NCBI RefSeq assembly: GCF_003610355.1
Contig: NZ_RAPY01000001.1
Coordinates: forward strand, 992,001 to 1,056,000
DNA from: Sphingobacterium detergens
GTDB taxonomy: Bacteria > Bacteroidota > Bacteroidia > Sphingobacteriales > Sphingobacteriaceae
Direction of reading: 5' to 3'
DNA: 64,000 nt
The stretch's first letter is position 1. Each line of letters begins with the position of its first letter. This document shows positions 16,667-26,920 of this stretch, in pieces. A program made the translations under genes and the position numbers. Under the pieces are notes generated by a model. The model searched no databases and was not told the origin of the DNA. It saw only the letters and a list, made by a program, of their open reading frames with translations.

Positions 16667-19600
16667 TTAATAAGTTGCTTTGAGTCCAAAAGTTATTGTT
16701 CTAGCAATTGGATAGTTTCCTCCTGTATTGTATCCTGATGTTAGAATATTTTCCATGGTGGTACCATCGGGATTCCAGCCCCTAAACTTGGTTTTTGTAA
16801 ATAAATTTGTACCTGAAACATAAAGCTGTAGGTCACTTAACTTTATCTTTTTCAAAAAGCTTGAATCAAAGTTATAGGCGAGGCGCACATTTCGTAACCG
16901 AAAGTAGTCGCCATTATTGCGTTGCACAACAACAGAACTGCGCACCAGCTTTCGGCTATTGGAAAAGTTACCAAAATTAGGCTGTCCCAGAAACCCTCCG
17001 GGATTGTTTTCGGGATGATATCTGTTTTCAAAATAGTACTGCGAGGGAACAGCGAAGCCTTCGCCGGATTCAGTCAGTGAAGACATATCACCGTCCAGCA
17101 ATGTCCGTCCATAAATACTGGCAAAATCAAAACTAAAGTTAAATCGCTTATATGTGATATCTGAGCCAAAACCATAAGTCCACTTTGGTGCATATGAACC
17201 TTTTGAGGTTTTATCCTCCTCATTGATCTTACCATCGTTGTTGACATCGATTACGCGATAATCCCCTGTCAGCGTTCCGTCGAGATGTGGCGAATTATCT
17301 ATCTCTGCCTGCGTTTTATATACACCATCAACGGTATAGGCGTAGATCTCCGCAATAGAACCACCTACTTTAGTCACGAAATTTTGATCGACACCAGTGG
17401 CTATCTTGTTTTGCCCCGGCCCTAACGCCAACACTTTGTTGCTATTACGCGTAGCATTGGCATTAAAACCAATAGCGACCTTACCAATCATAAAATTATT
17501 ACCGGATAATTGAGCTTCAAAACCTTCGTTCTCCATTTCACCAACATTTGCAAGCGCCTCACTATAACCTGATTGAGCCGGAACAGGTACTTTGAGCAAT
17601 AATCCTTTGGTATTCGTTTTGTAATAAGCCAGTGAGAGATTTAACCTATTTTTTAAAAACCCTAGATCCAAGCCTATATTTTGTGCATTGGCAATTTCCC
17701 AACCAAGGTTGGGATTGGAAGATGTACTCGTAATATACCCTGGTGCAACCGTTGATCCATTGAGATAATCATAGTTATATTTAGTATAGTCATTCACATT
17801 GGTAACCAACGCATAAGAACTATAGTTGCCAATTTGGTTATTTCCTGTCTTTCCCCAACTTAAAGCTAATTTGGCAAAATTTAGAAAATCATTTTCAGGA
17901 AAAAAATTCTCTTTGCTCATAACCCATCCAACGGATGCTGATGGAAAGTTTCCCCATCGGTTGTTTTCACCGAATCGAGAGGAACCATCACGGCGTAGCG
18001 CTAGCGAGACGAGATACTTTGCATCATAATCATATTGAATACGGGAAAGAAAGGATTCTAAGGTCCACATACCAATCTTAGGAACTGATCTTGTTGCACT
18101 CGCCCCCGCAATGTTCTGGATATTGTCATCCGCATATCCTGTCCCCGTAGTTTTATTTAAATTGATCCGTTCTTTCTGAAAAGTATGACCTATCAATACG
18201 TTAAATGAGTGCTTTTGAATTCGGAAGTCATAATTCAAGGTATTCTCTACGAGATAATTATAAGTTGATATCCGAGTTTGTGTTCCATCTGCGTCCGGTC
18301 TGGGCGCAGGAATCCGGTATGCCCCAACACTTAAAGGATAATAGAAGTCGGCTAAATAGGAATCGTAATCACCACCTAGGCTAAAACGGTATTTTAACCC
18401 TTTAATAATCTCATAATTGAGAAAGATATTACCAAATGTTTTGAACCGCTGGTTGAGTTTTTTGACCAATGTTGACGTCGCTAGCAAATTCTCCACGGGT
18501 GTACCATTAATCGCTACCCCTTCCAGAATACGTTGCTCTTGTACCAATTGGTCACTGATATTCAAACTACCATCTGCCTTGTAAGGACTATAAAATGGGA
18601 AAGAAAGTGGTATTAATCCCAAAGCGCCATCGCTTCTGCTAGATTGATCTCGTGCATTTTGGTGAGTATAACTTGGTTTGAGATGAATCCCGAAATCAAG
18701 TTTACTTGATATTTTGGTTTCCAAATTAACGGCAGCAGAATAACGTTGCATATCAGACCCGATGACGACTCCTTTTTGGTTAAAATACCCCAGTGAGGTG
18801 TAGAACTTTGACTGCGCGCCGCCACCGCTAATATTAACATTGTAGTTGGACATTGGCGCTGTTCGAAACGCTAAATCCATCCAGTCTGTATTTGTTAAAC
18901 CTTGCTGACCGTCGAGATAAGGTCTTAGATAATCCAGCGAAAGCTCTCTCCCATCAATGTTCTTGCCATTGATTTTTTTCGTAACACGTACCGAATTTGG
19001 GTCAGAAGCACTGCGATTCCTTGGATCTTTGGATACATAGCCCCAATCTCGAGCTTCAGACAGGAATTGAGCCAACTGATAACCGTCCACAAGTTTTACG
19101 CCTGATGTCTGCTGCTGGAAACCGTAATAAGCATCAAAGCCTACTTTGGTCTTTTCGGCCCCCATCTTTCCCTCCTTGGTTGTCACCAGGATAACACCAT
19201 TGGCAGCGCGTGAACCGTAAATTGCTGCGGATGCAGCATCTTTTAGAATATTAATACTTGCTATATCCGAAGGATTGATCGAGTTTAATGTATTTCCTTC
19301 GGATAGCGGGAAACCATCAACTACAATCAAAGGACTTGCCTCAGCAGTCAATGTACCTCGTCCCCGAATGACAATTTGAGCGCTCGCTCCCGGTTGGCCA
19401 TCGGCCTGATTAATCACAACACCAGAAACCTTCCCTGCCAATTGTTGCTCAAAACTGGCCGCCGCAGTCTTCTCTAGGCTTTTGGCGTCAATCTTACTGA
19501 CAGCACCCACGATTTTCGCCCGAGATTGCTCGCCATACCCAATCACCACGATTTCATCCAACAATCTATTTTTGGTATTTAATTTAATGTCAAGCTGATC

Positions 19601-20137
19601 TTGGCTCTCTATTGTTGTACGGAAGGTATCATAGCCCACATGAGAAACCATCAAAACTTTTTCTGGCACATTGGGCACAGCTAGTCGATAACTCCCATCT
19701 GCTTGAGACAATGTTTTAACGCTGCTATTTAGAAATTCTATCGTAACACCGCTAACAGGTTTGTTGTCTTGATCACGGATAACACCAACTAGGATCTGTT
19801 GTTGTTTAGCTGTCTTCATCAAACGTTTTACCGTAAGAACCTTATCCTTAACAAAGAAATCCAGCGGAAAATTCCTTTTGAGGAAATCTATGGATTCGTT
19901 CATCGTTTTAAACTGAAGCGCTGTTTCCTCCACATAAAGTCCCTGCAGGTCACTTTCTACATAGTACACTTGGTAACCAAACTGCTTGCCTAAGTTGTTG
20001 ATCGCGGAGCGTAAGGACAGTGATTTTAGCTTGGCCTGCTGACCAAGAGTGTAAGGGGCCGCATTTGTCGATTCAGGAAATGCTGACCAAAACAATGAAA
20101 AAAGTATAGCAGAGGCTATAAAACTGTTTTTTTTCAT
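16667..20137 (-). CDS. SusC/RagA TonB-dependent transporter with signalling (STN) domain
   Basis: An 1156-residue outer-membrane transporter. Order: signal peptide (to about residue 27), STN domain (about 35-105), CarboxypepD-reg-like beta sandwich starting L-V-G-V-I-R-D-Q-D-N-K-P, TonB plug from about 190 (D-E-I-V-V-I-G-Y-G, then the A-A-S-A-A-I-Y-G-S-R-A-A-N-G-V signature), and a barrel ending in an aromatic-poor strand T-F-G-L-K-A-T-Y. The STN domain normally contacts a FecR anti-sigma factor, and fecR and an ECF sigma gene are directly upstream, so this is a transducer-type transporter that reports its substrate to the sigma factor. Confidence 0.95.
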   Translation of the reverse strand: MKKNSFIASAILFSLFWSAFPESTNAAPYTLGQQAKLKSLSLRSAINNLGKQFGYQVYYVESDLQGLYVEETALQFKTMNESIDFLKRNFPLDFFVKDKVLTVKRLMKTAKQQQILVGVIRDQDNKPVSGVTIEFLNSSVKTLSQADGSYRLAVPNVPEKVLMVSHVGYDTFRTTIESQDQLDIKLNTKNRLLDEIVVIGYGEQSRAKIVGAVSKIDAKSLEKTAAASFEQQLAGKVSGVVINQADGQPGASAQIVIRGRGTLTAEASPLIVVDGFPLSEGNTLNSINPSDIASINILKDAASAAIYGSRAANGVILVTTKEGKMGAEKTKVGFDAYYGFQQQTSGVKLVDGYQLAQFLSEARDWGYVSKDPRNRSASDPNSVRVTKKINGKNIDGRELSLDYLRPYLDGQQGLTNTDWMDLAFRTAPMSNYNVNISGGGAQSKFYTSLGYFNQKGVVIGSDMQRYSAAVNLETKISSKLDFGIHLKPSYTHQNARDQSSRSDGALGLIPLSFPFYSPYKADGSLNISDQLVQEQRILEGVAINGTPVENLLATSTLVKKLNQRFKTFGNIFLNYEIIKGLKYRFSLGGDYDSYLADFYYPLSVGAYRIPAPRPDADGTQTRISTYNYLVENTLNYDFRIQKHSFNVLIGHTFQKERINLNKTTGTGYADDNIQNIAGASATRSVPKIGMWTLESFLSRIQYDYDAKYLVSLALRRDGSSRFGENNRWGNFPSASVGWVMSKENFFPENDFLNFAKLALSWGKTGNNQIGNYSSYALVTNVNDYTKYNYDYLNGSTVAPGYITSTSSNPNLGWEIANAQNIGLDLGFLKNRLNLSLAYYKTNTKGLLLKVPVPAQSGYSEALANVGEMENEGFEAQLSGNNFMIGKVAIGFNANATRNSNKVLALGPGQNKIATGVDQNFVTKVGGSIAEIYAYTVDGVYKTQAEIDNSPHLDGTLTGDYRVIDVNNDGKINEEDKTSKGSYAPKWTYGFGSDITYKRFNFSFDFASIYGRTLLDGDMSSLTESGEGFAVPSQYYFENRYHPENNPGGFLGQPNFGNFSNSRKLVRSSVVVQRNNGDYFRLRNVRLAYNFDSSFLKKIKLSDLQLYVSGTNLFTKTKFRGWNPDGTTMENILTSGYNTGGNYPIARTITFGLKATY

Positions 20138-20187
20138 AAATTTGAAATGATTTGAAAATTGATTCTAGTTATTTGAATTGATTTATT

Positions 20188-20211
20188 CACCGGTAATGGC
20201 TGTTACCGGTG
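20188..20211. terminator. Hairpin in the fecR-susC gap, terminator-like on the plus strand
   Basis: CACCGGTAA and TTACCGGTG form a perfect 9-bp stem with a 6-base loop, followed on the plus strand by seven Ts. In the direction of the operon (minus) the hairpin lies 5 bases past the fecR stop with no T-run behind it. It could stop antisense transcripts entering fecR, or set the fecR:susC ratio by attenuation or mRNA processing. Confidence 0.55.
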
Positions 20212-20216
20212 TTTTT

Positions 20217-21032
20217 TTATTTTAACCTATATTGTTGTTCATTAATTCGCGTCGGTTTTAGGTTTAATGGGAAAGATATAATCTGTAGGATATCCTCAAA
20301 ATTACCACTGAAAGCACCACTCACAACTTTGTCCTTTAGGCTATCTGGATAAGCTATTTTCATCTGGTAAGATTCTTCCAGTTGTTGTAATACGATAGCT
20401 AGCTCAGTGTGGTCAAACTTAAAAGTTCTTTTAGCGGATGGTAGCATATAATGCTTTTGTGTCGATCCCGCTTTAAAACACCAGGCCTCTTCGGGCATTA
20501 AATAGGTTGTATTCCCGTCTTTATTAATCTTAACTTTTCCCTCAAATAATTGCACCCGATGGTCGGTATCCGTTTGAATAAGATCAAACTTTGTACCCAG
20601 CACTTCAACATCAAAATCCATTGCATCAATCTGAAAAGGTCTATTTTTATCCTTAGCGATATCAAAATATCCCTTCCCTCTGAAAGCTACTTTTCGTATG
20701 CTACTCCCAAATTCGGTAGATATAGTCAGCTCACTAAAGGGTTCCATGATGATATGGCTACCATCTTTAAGGTATACAGTGTCACGATTGTTCATTGTAA
20801 CAAAAGTGTACTGTTCTGCTACATTTTTGGGTTGAAATATAAACCACGCTCCTAACAGCAATACGGGAAGAATAAGTAGCATACTTTTCCTCTTTTTTCT
20901 TTTAGCCCGTTCCTTTTTCTGGATCCGTTGATCAATGTTTTCCCATAAGGATTCAGACGTCTCCTGCTTCACAGAGGGATCCTCTGAAATTGCATCCCAG
21001 ATTTCTTTCGGATCTTTTTTTCCTTTTGCCAT
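20217..21032 (-). CDS. FecR-family anti-sigma factor
   Basis: A 271-residue inner-membrane protein. Residues 1-45 are the cytoplasmic sigma-binding part (S-E-S-L-W-E-N-I-D-Q-R-I), 47-62 are the single membrane span (LLILPVLLLGAWFIF), and the periplasmic part carries the FecR domain (G-S-S-I-R-K-V-A-F-R-G-K-G-Y-F-D-I-A) and the C-terminal domain that meets the STN domain of the transporter. It sits 70 bases after the sigma gene and 79 bases before susC, the classic cell-surface-signalling order. Confidence 0.94.
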   Translation of the reverse strand: MAKGKKDPKEIWDAISEDPSVKQETSESLWENIDQRIQKKERAKRKKRKSMLLILPVLLLGAWFIFQPKNVAEQYTFVTMNNRDTVYLKDGSHIIMEPFSELTISTEFGSSIRKVAFRGKGYFDIAKDKNRPFQIDAMDFDVEVLGTKFDLIQTDTDHRVQLFEGKVKINKDGNTTYLMPEEAWCFKAGSTQKHYMLPSAKRTFKFDHTELAIVLQQLEESYQMKIAYPDSLKDKVVSGAFSGNFEDILQIISFPLNLKPTRINEQQYRLK

Positions 21033-21102
21033 ATCGTATAGATGGTATCTATAAACTATTACGTCTATACCCCTATATCGTACACCCCCTATTAGAAAAA
21101 AA

Positions 21103-21585
21103 TTAAAAATTAGCCCGAAGAAAAGTCATGGCTTTGTTGATCTGCTTAGCAACGGCTGTTTTGGATATTTTGAATTTATGAGCAATCTCACTGTAACTTA
21201 ACTCATCCACAACACTATCAAGTACCATTATTTTTCGACGTTCTGGTAGAGCTGACAATAATAAATTCAGTTTGTCTACTTTAATCTGATAGGCAGATTC
21301 GTCAAACTTCTCTTCGATTTCTGTCAACTCGTAAGCGCTATCAAGGGAAGTAAATTGAACCTTTTGTTTTCTATAAAAATTGGCAATTTCCTGTTTGGAG
21401 GTTTTAAAAATTATTGCTTCTGGATTGGATACTACGTATAGCTTATGAACATAACGCCACAGGTGAATAAAAACTTCCTGTACTACATCTGCAGCATCAT
21501 CTTGGGATTCAATATAGTATTGAACGAATAAAAATACTTTCTTATGGTATCTATTAAATAGGTCTTTGAAGTACTCCTTCTTCAT
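21103..21585 (-). CDS. ECF-type RNA polymerase sigma factor (sigma-70 family)
   Basis: A 160-residue ECF sigma factor. Region 2 is seen as D-D-A-A-D-V-V-Q-E-V-F-I-H-L-W-R (about residues 29-44) and region 4 as L-S-Y-S-E-I-A-H-K-F-K-I-S-K-T-A-V-A-K-Q-I (helix-turn-helix, about 128-148). It heads the operon with fecR, susC and susD and would be released when the transporter binds its ligand. The 292-base gap upstream shows no gene. Confidence 0.94.
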   Translation of the reverse strand: MKKEYFKDLFNRYHKKVFLFVQYYIESQDDAADVVQEVFIHLWRYVHKLYVVSNPEAIIFKTSKQEIANFYRKQKVQFTSLDSAYELTEIEEKFDESAYQIKVDKLNLLLSALPERRKIMVLDSVVDELSYSEIAHKFKISKTAVAKQINKAMTFLRANF

Positions 21586-21877
21586 AACGATTTTTATTCA
21601 AATCAGACAAACGATGTCTAAAAGCTAACTCATAATTGGATAAGGTCTTTTACCTTTTACAGATAAATCTACAAAATTAGTAAGAACCCTACAATCCAAA
21701 TTGAATATTAAGTTGTTCCAATAAGTTCACCAGACAAAAATACAAAGCCTATCACCATTATATGAGCAAAGTAGCAGATTTCATAATTTCTTAACACGAA
21801 CTTATATTTAGAACACAATATCCACCATAAAAATGAACAAGAAATATCTGTCACATTCGTATAGTGATATTTAGAGT

Positions 21878-22555
21878 TTATTCCTGGTGGAAGCTGGCTC
21901 TGGACTTATGTTTTTTTGTCAAGTATCCGGTCAAATAGGTCCGAATATCTTTTGGAAGACCACTCAGCATAACTTTTAAGCTTTGGACAGGTTTACAGTC
22001 CTTTCCTTCTCCACAATAATAGTCTAGATGGAAGATATAGTCCTTGTTTCCATAAATGACAATATAGGATACTTTCATATCATAGCTCTCATATCCCCCA
22101 CAGTAATAAAAAGGAATGATAGCCGCCTTTCGCCCACCAAGGTTCTGAATATGTATTTCTTCCTTTACGAAGTAGATTAACGACATTTGAGAATAAGGAT
22201 ATGTGTAGACCACGGATGTAGAACCTTTTTTGTTTTTCACACGCGCTTCGATCTGGGTGAGTACTCCATCAAATCTAGACGAATCAGCATTGCAGGGATT
22301 CGTAACTTTTACGTGCAATGTGTTTTTTCCATATGCATCTTGATAGACGCGTTTCGTCACGATGGTATCAAAGACCTGCAGTTCCGAACCACCTCGAACG
22401 GTATCTTGCAGATACCTCTTCGAGGTTGCGAAACACTTAGTAGTAAAGAGAAGCAACACCATAAATATGGTACAGCTAGAAATTGTGACAATATACCCTC
22501 GAGAAATCGCTACAACGGGTATATTATGTATATTTATCGGTTTTGCCATGTGCAT
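21878..22555 (-). CDS. Membrane-anchored or secreted protein of unknown function
   Basis: A 225-residue protein with a hydrophobic segment around residues 20-42 (V-T-I-S-S-C-T-I-F-M-V-L-L-L-F) acting as signal or anchor. The mature part has paired cysteines (Y-Y-C-G-G, Y-Y-C-G-E-G-K-D-C) that could form disulfides, and a basic C-terminus. No domain recognised. Two ATGs three codons apart could serve as start. A 58-codon frame overlaps its first 22 bases on the same strand, and a pair of 21-bp-phased ATTCG repeats lies about 250 bases upstream. Confidence 0.65.
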   Translation of the reverse strand: MHMAKPINIHNIPVVAISRGYIVTISSCTIFMVLLLFTTKCFATSKRYLQDTVRGGSELQVFDTIVTKRVYQDAYGKNTLHVKVTNPCNADSSRFDGVLTQIEARVKNKKGSTSVVYTYPYSQMSLIYFVKEEIHIQNLGGRKAAIIPFYYCGGYESYDMKVSYIVIYGNKDYIFHLDYYCGEGKDCKPVQSLKVMLSGLPKDIRTYLTGYLTKKHKSRASFHQE

Positions 22556-22710
22556 AGGTTCATAAAAAATGGTATCATTTCGTCTGTATAATCGAGCAAA
22601 ATCTGTTCCAACATAGGGTCATTTTGCTGTCTTTGAGTTCTTGCTTGTACACGGTCAATATTTCGATTATTACAATCAGTATCGGACGCATTTCTGATTT
22701 TGCTTTTCAA
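22534..22710 (-). pseudogene. Small coding-like frame, possibly frameshifted
   Basis: Read from a TTG at 22710, this frame encodes 58 residues including R-V-Q-A-R-T-Q-R-Q-Q-N-D-P-M-L-E-Q-I and D-Y-T-D-E-M-I-P-F-F-M, and overlaps the next gene's start by 22 bases. A better start, ATG at 22723 (MDVDIEKQNQ), is in the neighbouring frame and hits TGA after 15 codons; removing one base near the A-triplet around 22695 would join them. It may be a small gene with one indel, or a short coupled ORF. No family recognised. Confidence 0.4.
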
Positions 22711-22805
22711 TATCTACATCCATTTTTTTATATTATATCCTTTGAAATTGACAATTCACTAATTAAATATACATTTCAGATCTGAATATACTTATGTCAT
22801 TTATT

Positions 22806-22831
22806 ATTCGTGTTTAATGGATTTATATTCG
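22806..22831 (-). promoter_or_regulatory. 21-bp-phased direct repeat ATTCG/ATTCG
   Basis: ATTCG at 22806 and 22827 (plus strand), exactly 21 bases apart, inside the longer similarity ATTCGTGTT...TTTATATTCGC that recurs at 25911. It is about 85-100 bases upstream of the ATG of the small coding-like frame and 250 upstream of the larger gene. Confidence 0.5.
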
Positions 22832-22980
22832 CTTAAAAATTCTTTCGTTCTGTGATCCTCCGCTCAAAAATGGTCTCTCAAAACTGTATATTGGCTGCAA
22901 CTTCTTATACCTTACTGAAATTAGACTATCCCATTACACTTACCACAATATCACCATAATTTCATGTTTACACTGCAGGA

Positions 22981-23946
22981 TCAGACATTAATCATCGTAT
23001 ATTGTTTTGGGTTGATACCGAAATGCTCCTTGAATACTTTTGAGAAATGGCTGAGGTTGGTAAAACCGAGTTTATAACCAACCTCTGAAACGGAATACTT
23101 TTTTTCTTCCAGGAGAAGAGCGGCTCTTTTTATTCTGAACTTCTGATAATAACTAAATATACTATCGCCGAAAATCTGCCTAAATAGTCGCTTTAGTTTA
23201 GTAGGGCTCATGGCCGCTTCAAGTGCGAGCTCTCCAATAATAGGAGGCGTTTCGAGATCGTCAAGGATTTGGTCTTTTATTCTATACAGGATTGTGATAT
23301 CGTGGTCGCTCAAAGCATACATACGTTTCTCATCCCGCTTTTCCAGTTCCATCAATAGCCTGCAGATCATTTCCTCCGCTTTGATTCTTCGAAAGAATAG
23401 TTCGAACGTTTCGTCAACAGTTTCCGATACAATCTCATCGACCACTTTCTGCAAAGAAGGCGAAATGATCTGTTCAAAAAGATAAGGTTGTGTATTCTCG
23501 AGGAGGCTTTCTAAAACCGGAGACTGCGCTGATATACTAAATAATTTACTCAGATAGCTGGCCTCTATTTCGATATTAATAGTTGACGTATTAGAATGGA
23601 TGGAAATTATCTCATCTGTATTAATACGACTGGTTGCAATCAAAACGGTAGGTATTTCTTTGGGATTTGTTCCTATAGATAATGATCCAAGTCTGGGAAA
23701 AATGTTTTGGAACTTAAAAAATATAACCTTTTTTGCATCATCACGCTCTAGATTATCAATCACAACATCCTCATTCAACTCGTAGTTACTGATCAACATC
23801 CTCATGTGTGCATTAAAAACAAACCCAATGCAGTATCCGTTTCCATATTCGTTGGGGATCTCTAATTTTCTTCTTTTAATTTCAGTTCCAAGGAAATAAG
23901 CCAGCTTTTGAAGAACAAGGGGAATTGTCTGATCATCTTTTTTCAT
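22981..23946 (-). CDS. AraC-family transcriptional regulator
   Basis: A 321-residue regulator with a C-terminal AraC double helix-turn-helix: L-A-L-E-A-A-M-S-P-T-K-L-K-R-L-F (about residue 232) and V-G-Y-K-L-G-F-T-N-L-S-H-F-S-K-V-F (about 287), ending P-K-Q-Y. The N-terminal 200 residues are a sensing domain of unknown specificity. The gene is divergent from the Tet(X)-like monooxygenase with a 94-base shared control region to its ATG, which makes it the likely regulator of that enzyme. The link is by position only. Confidence 0.9.
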   Translation of the reverse strand: MKKDDQTIPLVLQKLAYFLGTEIKRRKLEIPNEYGNGYCIGFVFNAHMRMLISNYELNEDVVIDNLERDDAKKVIFFKFQNIFPRLGSLSIGTNPKEIPTVLIATSRINTDEIISIHSNTSTINIEIEASYLSKLFSISAQSPVLESLLENTQPYLFEQIISPSLQKVVDEIVSETVDETFELFFRRIKAEEMICRLLMELEKRDEKRMYALSDHDITILYRIKDQILDDLETPPIIGELALEAAMSPTKLKRLFRQIFGDSIFSYYQKFRIKRAALLLEEKKYSVSEVGYKLGFTNLSHFSKVFKEHFGINPKQYTMINV

Positions 23947-23977
23947 AAAAGTCTTTTATAGCTATTTTTGAGTCTAA

Positions 23978-25171
<1,194 letters not shown>

Positions 25172-25234
25172 GAATACTATCACCTGTGTTACCGCCATAT
25201 TTAACTACTTTTGGTTTCGTTCCTGTCATTAAAA

Positions 25235-25774
25235 TTATTGACCTAAAATGGGTTCTTGGCAATCACCAGCTATATATTTATTATTTTTCTCGTCTTTGAG
25301 ATAGTCAACTTTGTTTGTTTTAGGTTTATACACCAACTTGAATGTTCTTTTTTCAAACCTATCTTCTTTTTCAGGTGTAAAAATCAAAACATCCTTTTCT
25401 GTCTTATATGATCCATTGATAAATTGCATATTCTTTTCTTCTAGCAGAACATACCCTTTCTGTTCTGCTTCTTTCTTTTTTATCGGATCATAATTATAAG
25501 AGCTAATTACCATTCGGGCATTATCTCCCGCCCAGCCATACTCCAATAAATTGCTGCTTACGTACAGTAACGAATCTTTCCTTTCTTCGACCTTATAAAT
25601 AAAACATCTCTTTGTCTGTTCCATAAAAATATCTTCTATTCTTTTCGCCTCTGGCATGGGATATTCCTTCTTTTTTATTGGTGGCGGAATAGTATTCTTA
25701 TTCGGTTTTTTCTGCTGGCCAAAAACAAAAAAATGAGAAAAGGTTATTAATGCTATCAGGAATATTTTCTTCAT
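25235..25774 (-). CDS. Secreted protein of unknown function
   Basis: A 179-residue protein with a clear signal peptide (MKKIFLIALITFSHFFVFG-Q). The mature part begins with a Lys/Pro-rich linker (residues 21-40) followed by a beta-rich region with many charged residues. Two cysteines (T-K-R-C-F and G-D-C-Q-E) could pair in the periplasm. No family recognised. It is preceded 137-160 bases upstream by the best example of the 21-bp ATTCG repeat. Its 3' end faces the Tet(X)-like gene. Confidence 0.75.
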   Translation of the reverse strand: MKKIFLIALITFSHFFVFGQQKKPNKNTIPPPIKKKEYPMPEAKRIEDIFMEQTKRCFIYKVEERKDSLLYVSSNLLEYGWAGDNARMVISSYNYDPIKKKEAEQKGYVLLEEKNMQFINGSYKTEKDVLIFTPEKEDRFEKRTFKLVYKPKTNKVDYLKDEKNNKYIAGDCQEPILGQ

Positions 25775-25910
25775 TTGCTCTAATTTTTAAAAATTGACTA
25801 TTGTTATTCGTTAACCAAAAACTAAAATTTTCAATGTATCATCATTTCAAAATAACGTTTCAATAATTAAATATAAATTATTATGTCCAAAAGCACTTGC
25901 TTCATTTAAT

Positions 25911-25936
25911 ATTCGCTTTTAGGGGATTTATATTCG
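25911..25936 (-). promoter_or_regulatory. 21-bp-phased direct repeat ATTCG/ATTCG (strongest copy)
   Basis: TATTCGCTTT occurs twice, with ATTCG at 25911 and 25932, a perfect 10-base direct repeat with an exact 21-base period. Another ATTCG at 25806 is 105 bases away, five times 21. It lies between the divergent secreted-protein gene (minus) and the isochorismatase-like gene (plus) and could serve either one. Confidence 0.55.
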
Positions 25937-26104
25937 CTTTATAAATAAAACTTTGGTTTGAATATAGTCTTATAACATATATGTCTGCTGTTCCATTTCA
26001 TGATCAGATTACCGGTAAACAGATATATTTTGATTAATATCTAAGATTCTTAGTTATATGATTGAAGTTGTAATTTTATGAAACTTTAAATATTCTATTT
26101 TCAA

Positions 26105-26677
26105 ATGAAAGAAGAAAATATTAGTCAAACTGAGGCTTTGGTTGTAATTGATGTTCAAAACGCTTTTGTTTCGGGTTCCTCGGCAGTACCTGATCATGCT
26201 AGATTAATTTCTGCTGTCGATCTATTACTTGATAAAGCAAGAATTGCAAAATGTCCCGTAATCTTTCTTCAAAATGATGGTCCTCCGGATACGATAGACG
26301 CACCTTTTACCTGGGGCTGGAATTTGTTTTTCTCTCCGCTACTGGAAGAATATGTAATTAGGAAACAAACAGATAATGGATTTGAAGGGACATCCCTCTA
26401 TGCCACTCTGACTAAACTTGAAATCAGAAAAATAATAATATGTGGCCTGCTTTCTGAAATGTGCCTCGCTGCGACCGCTAAAGCAGCCCTGGAATATGGT
26501 TTTGATGTTTTGCTCCCACATGATGCACACGCAACTTATGATGTCCCAGCGGGCCCCGGCTCCGAAGGTGTCCCAGCGGCAATGGCAGCCAGAGCAGCAG
26601 AATGGTCCCTTGGCGATGAGATTCAAATATGTGCATCAGCGTATGACGTCGTTTTTGTTTCAAATTCTTCAGAATGA
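26105..26677 (+). CDS. Isochorismatase-like cysteine hydrolase
   Basis: A 190-residue hydrolase of the isochorismatase/nicotinamidase superfamily. The catalytic Asp is in V-V-I-D-V-Q-N-A-F, the Lys is in V-I-R-K-Q-T-D, followed by G-F-E-G-T-S-L, and the nucleophile is in C-G-L-L-S-E-M-C-L-A-A-T, with the loop D-A-H-A-T-Y-D behind. Members cleave amides or vinyl ethers of small molecules. The substrate is not indicated by the neighbours. Cytoplasmic. The gene stands alone on the plus strand. Confidence 0.9.
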   Translation: MKEENISQTEALVVIDVQNAFVSGSSAVPDHARLISAVDLLLDKARIAKCPVIFLQNDGPPDTIDAPFTWGWNLFFSPLLEEYVIRKQTDNGFEGTSLYATLTKLEIRKIIICGLLSEMCLAATAKAALEYGFDVLLPHDAHATYDVPAGPGSEGVPAAMAARAAEWSLGDEIQICASAYDVVFVSNSSE

Positions 26678-26920
26678 CGCATTACTAATCTAATTACAAA
26701 ATTCAAACACGTATAATTTGTACGATTAAATAAGAAACCGGAGAAAAATATCATTCTATTTTTATTACGGGTGATTTTCTTGTGTAATCTATTTTGGGAA
26801 GGTCAGCATTGAAATCGGCAGATACCTTCAAGTCATTACAAATGATTGATAAATAATATTTTTTTTATGATTATCACTAAATATTTATTATTATTGTATT
26901 GAATTTTAAACTTATAAACC

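Noticed and set aside
22187..22591. A 134-codon plus-strand frame antisense to the exported protein
   Set aside because: The minus-strand gene has a signal-like segment, Cys pairs and a plausible start; the antisense product has no sensible composition or motif.
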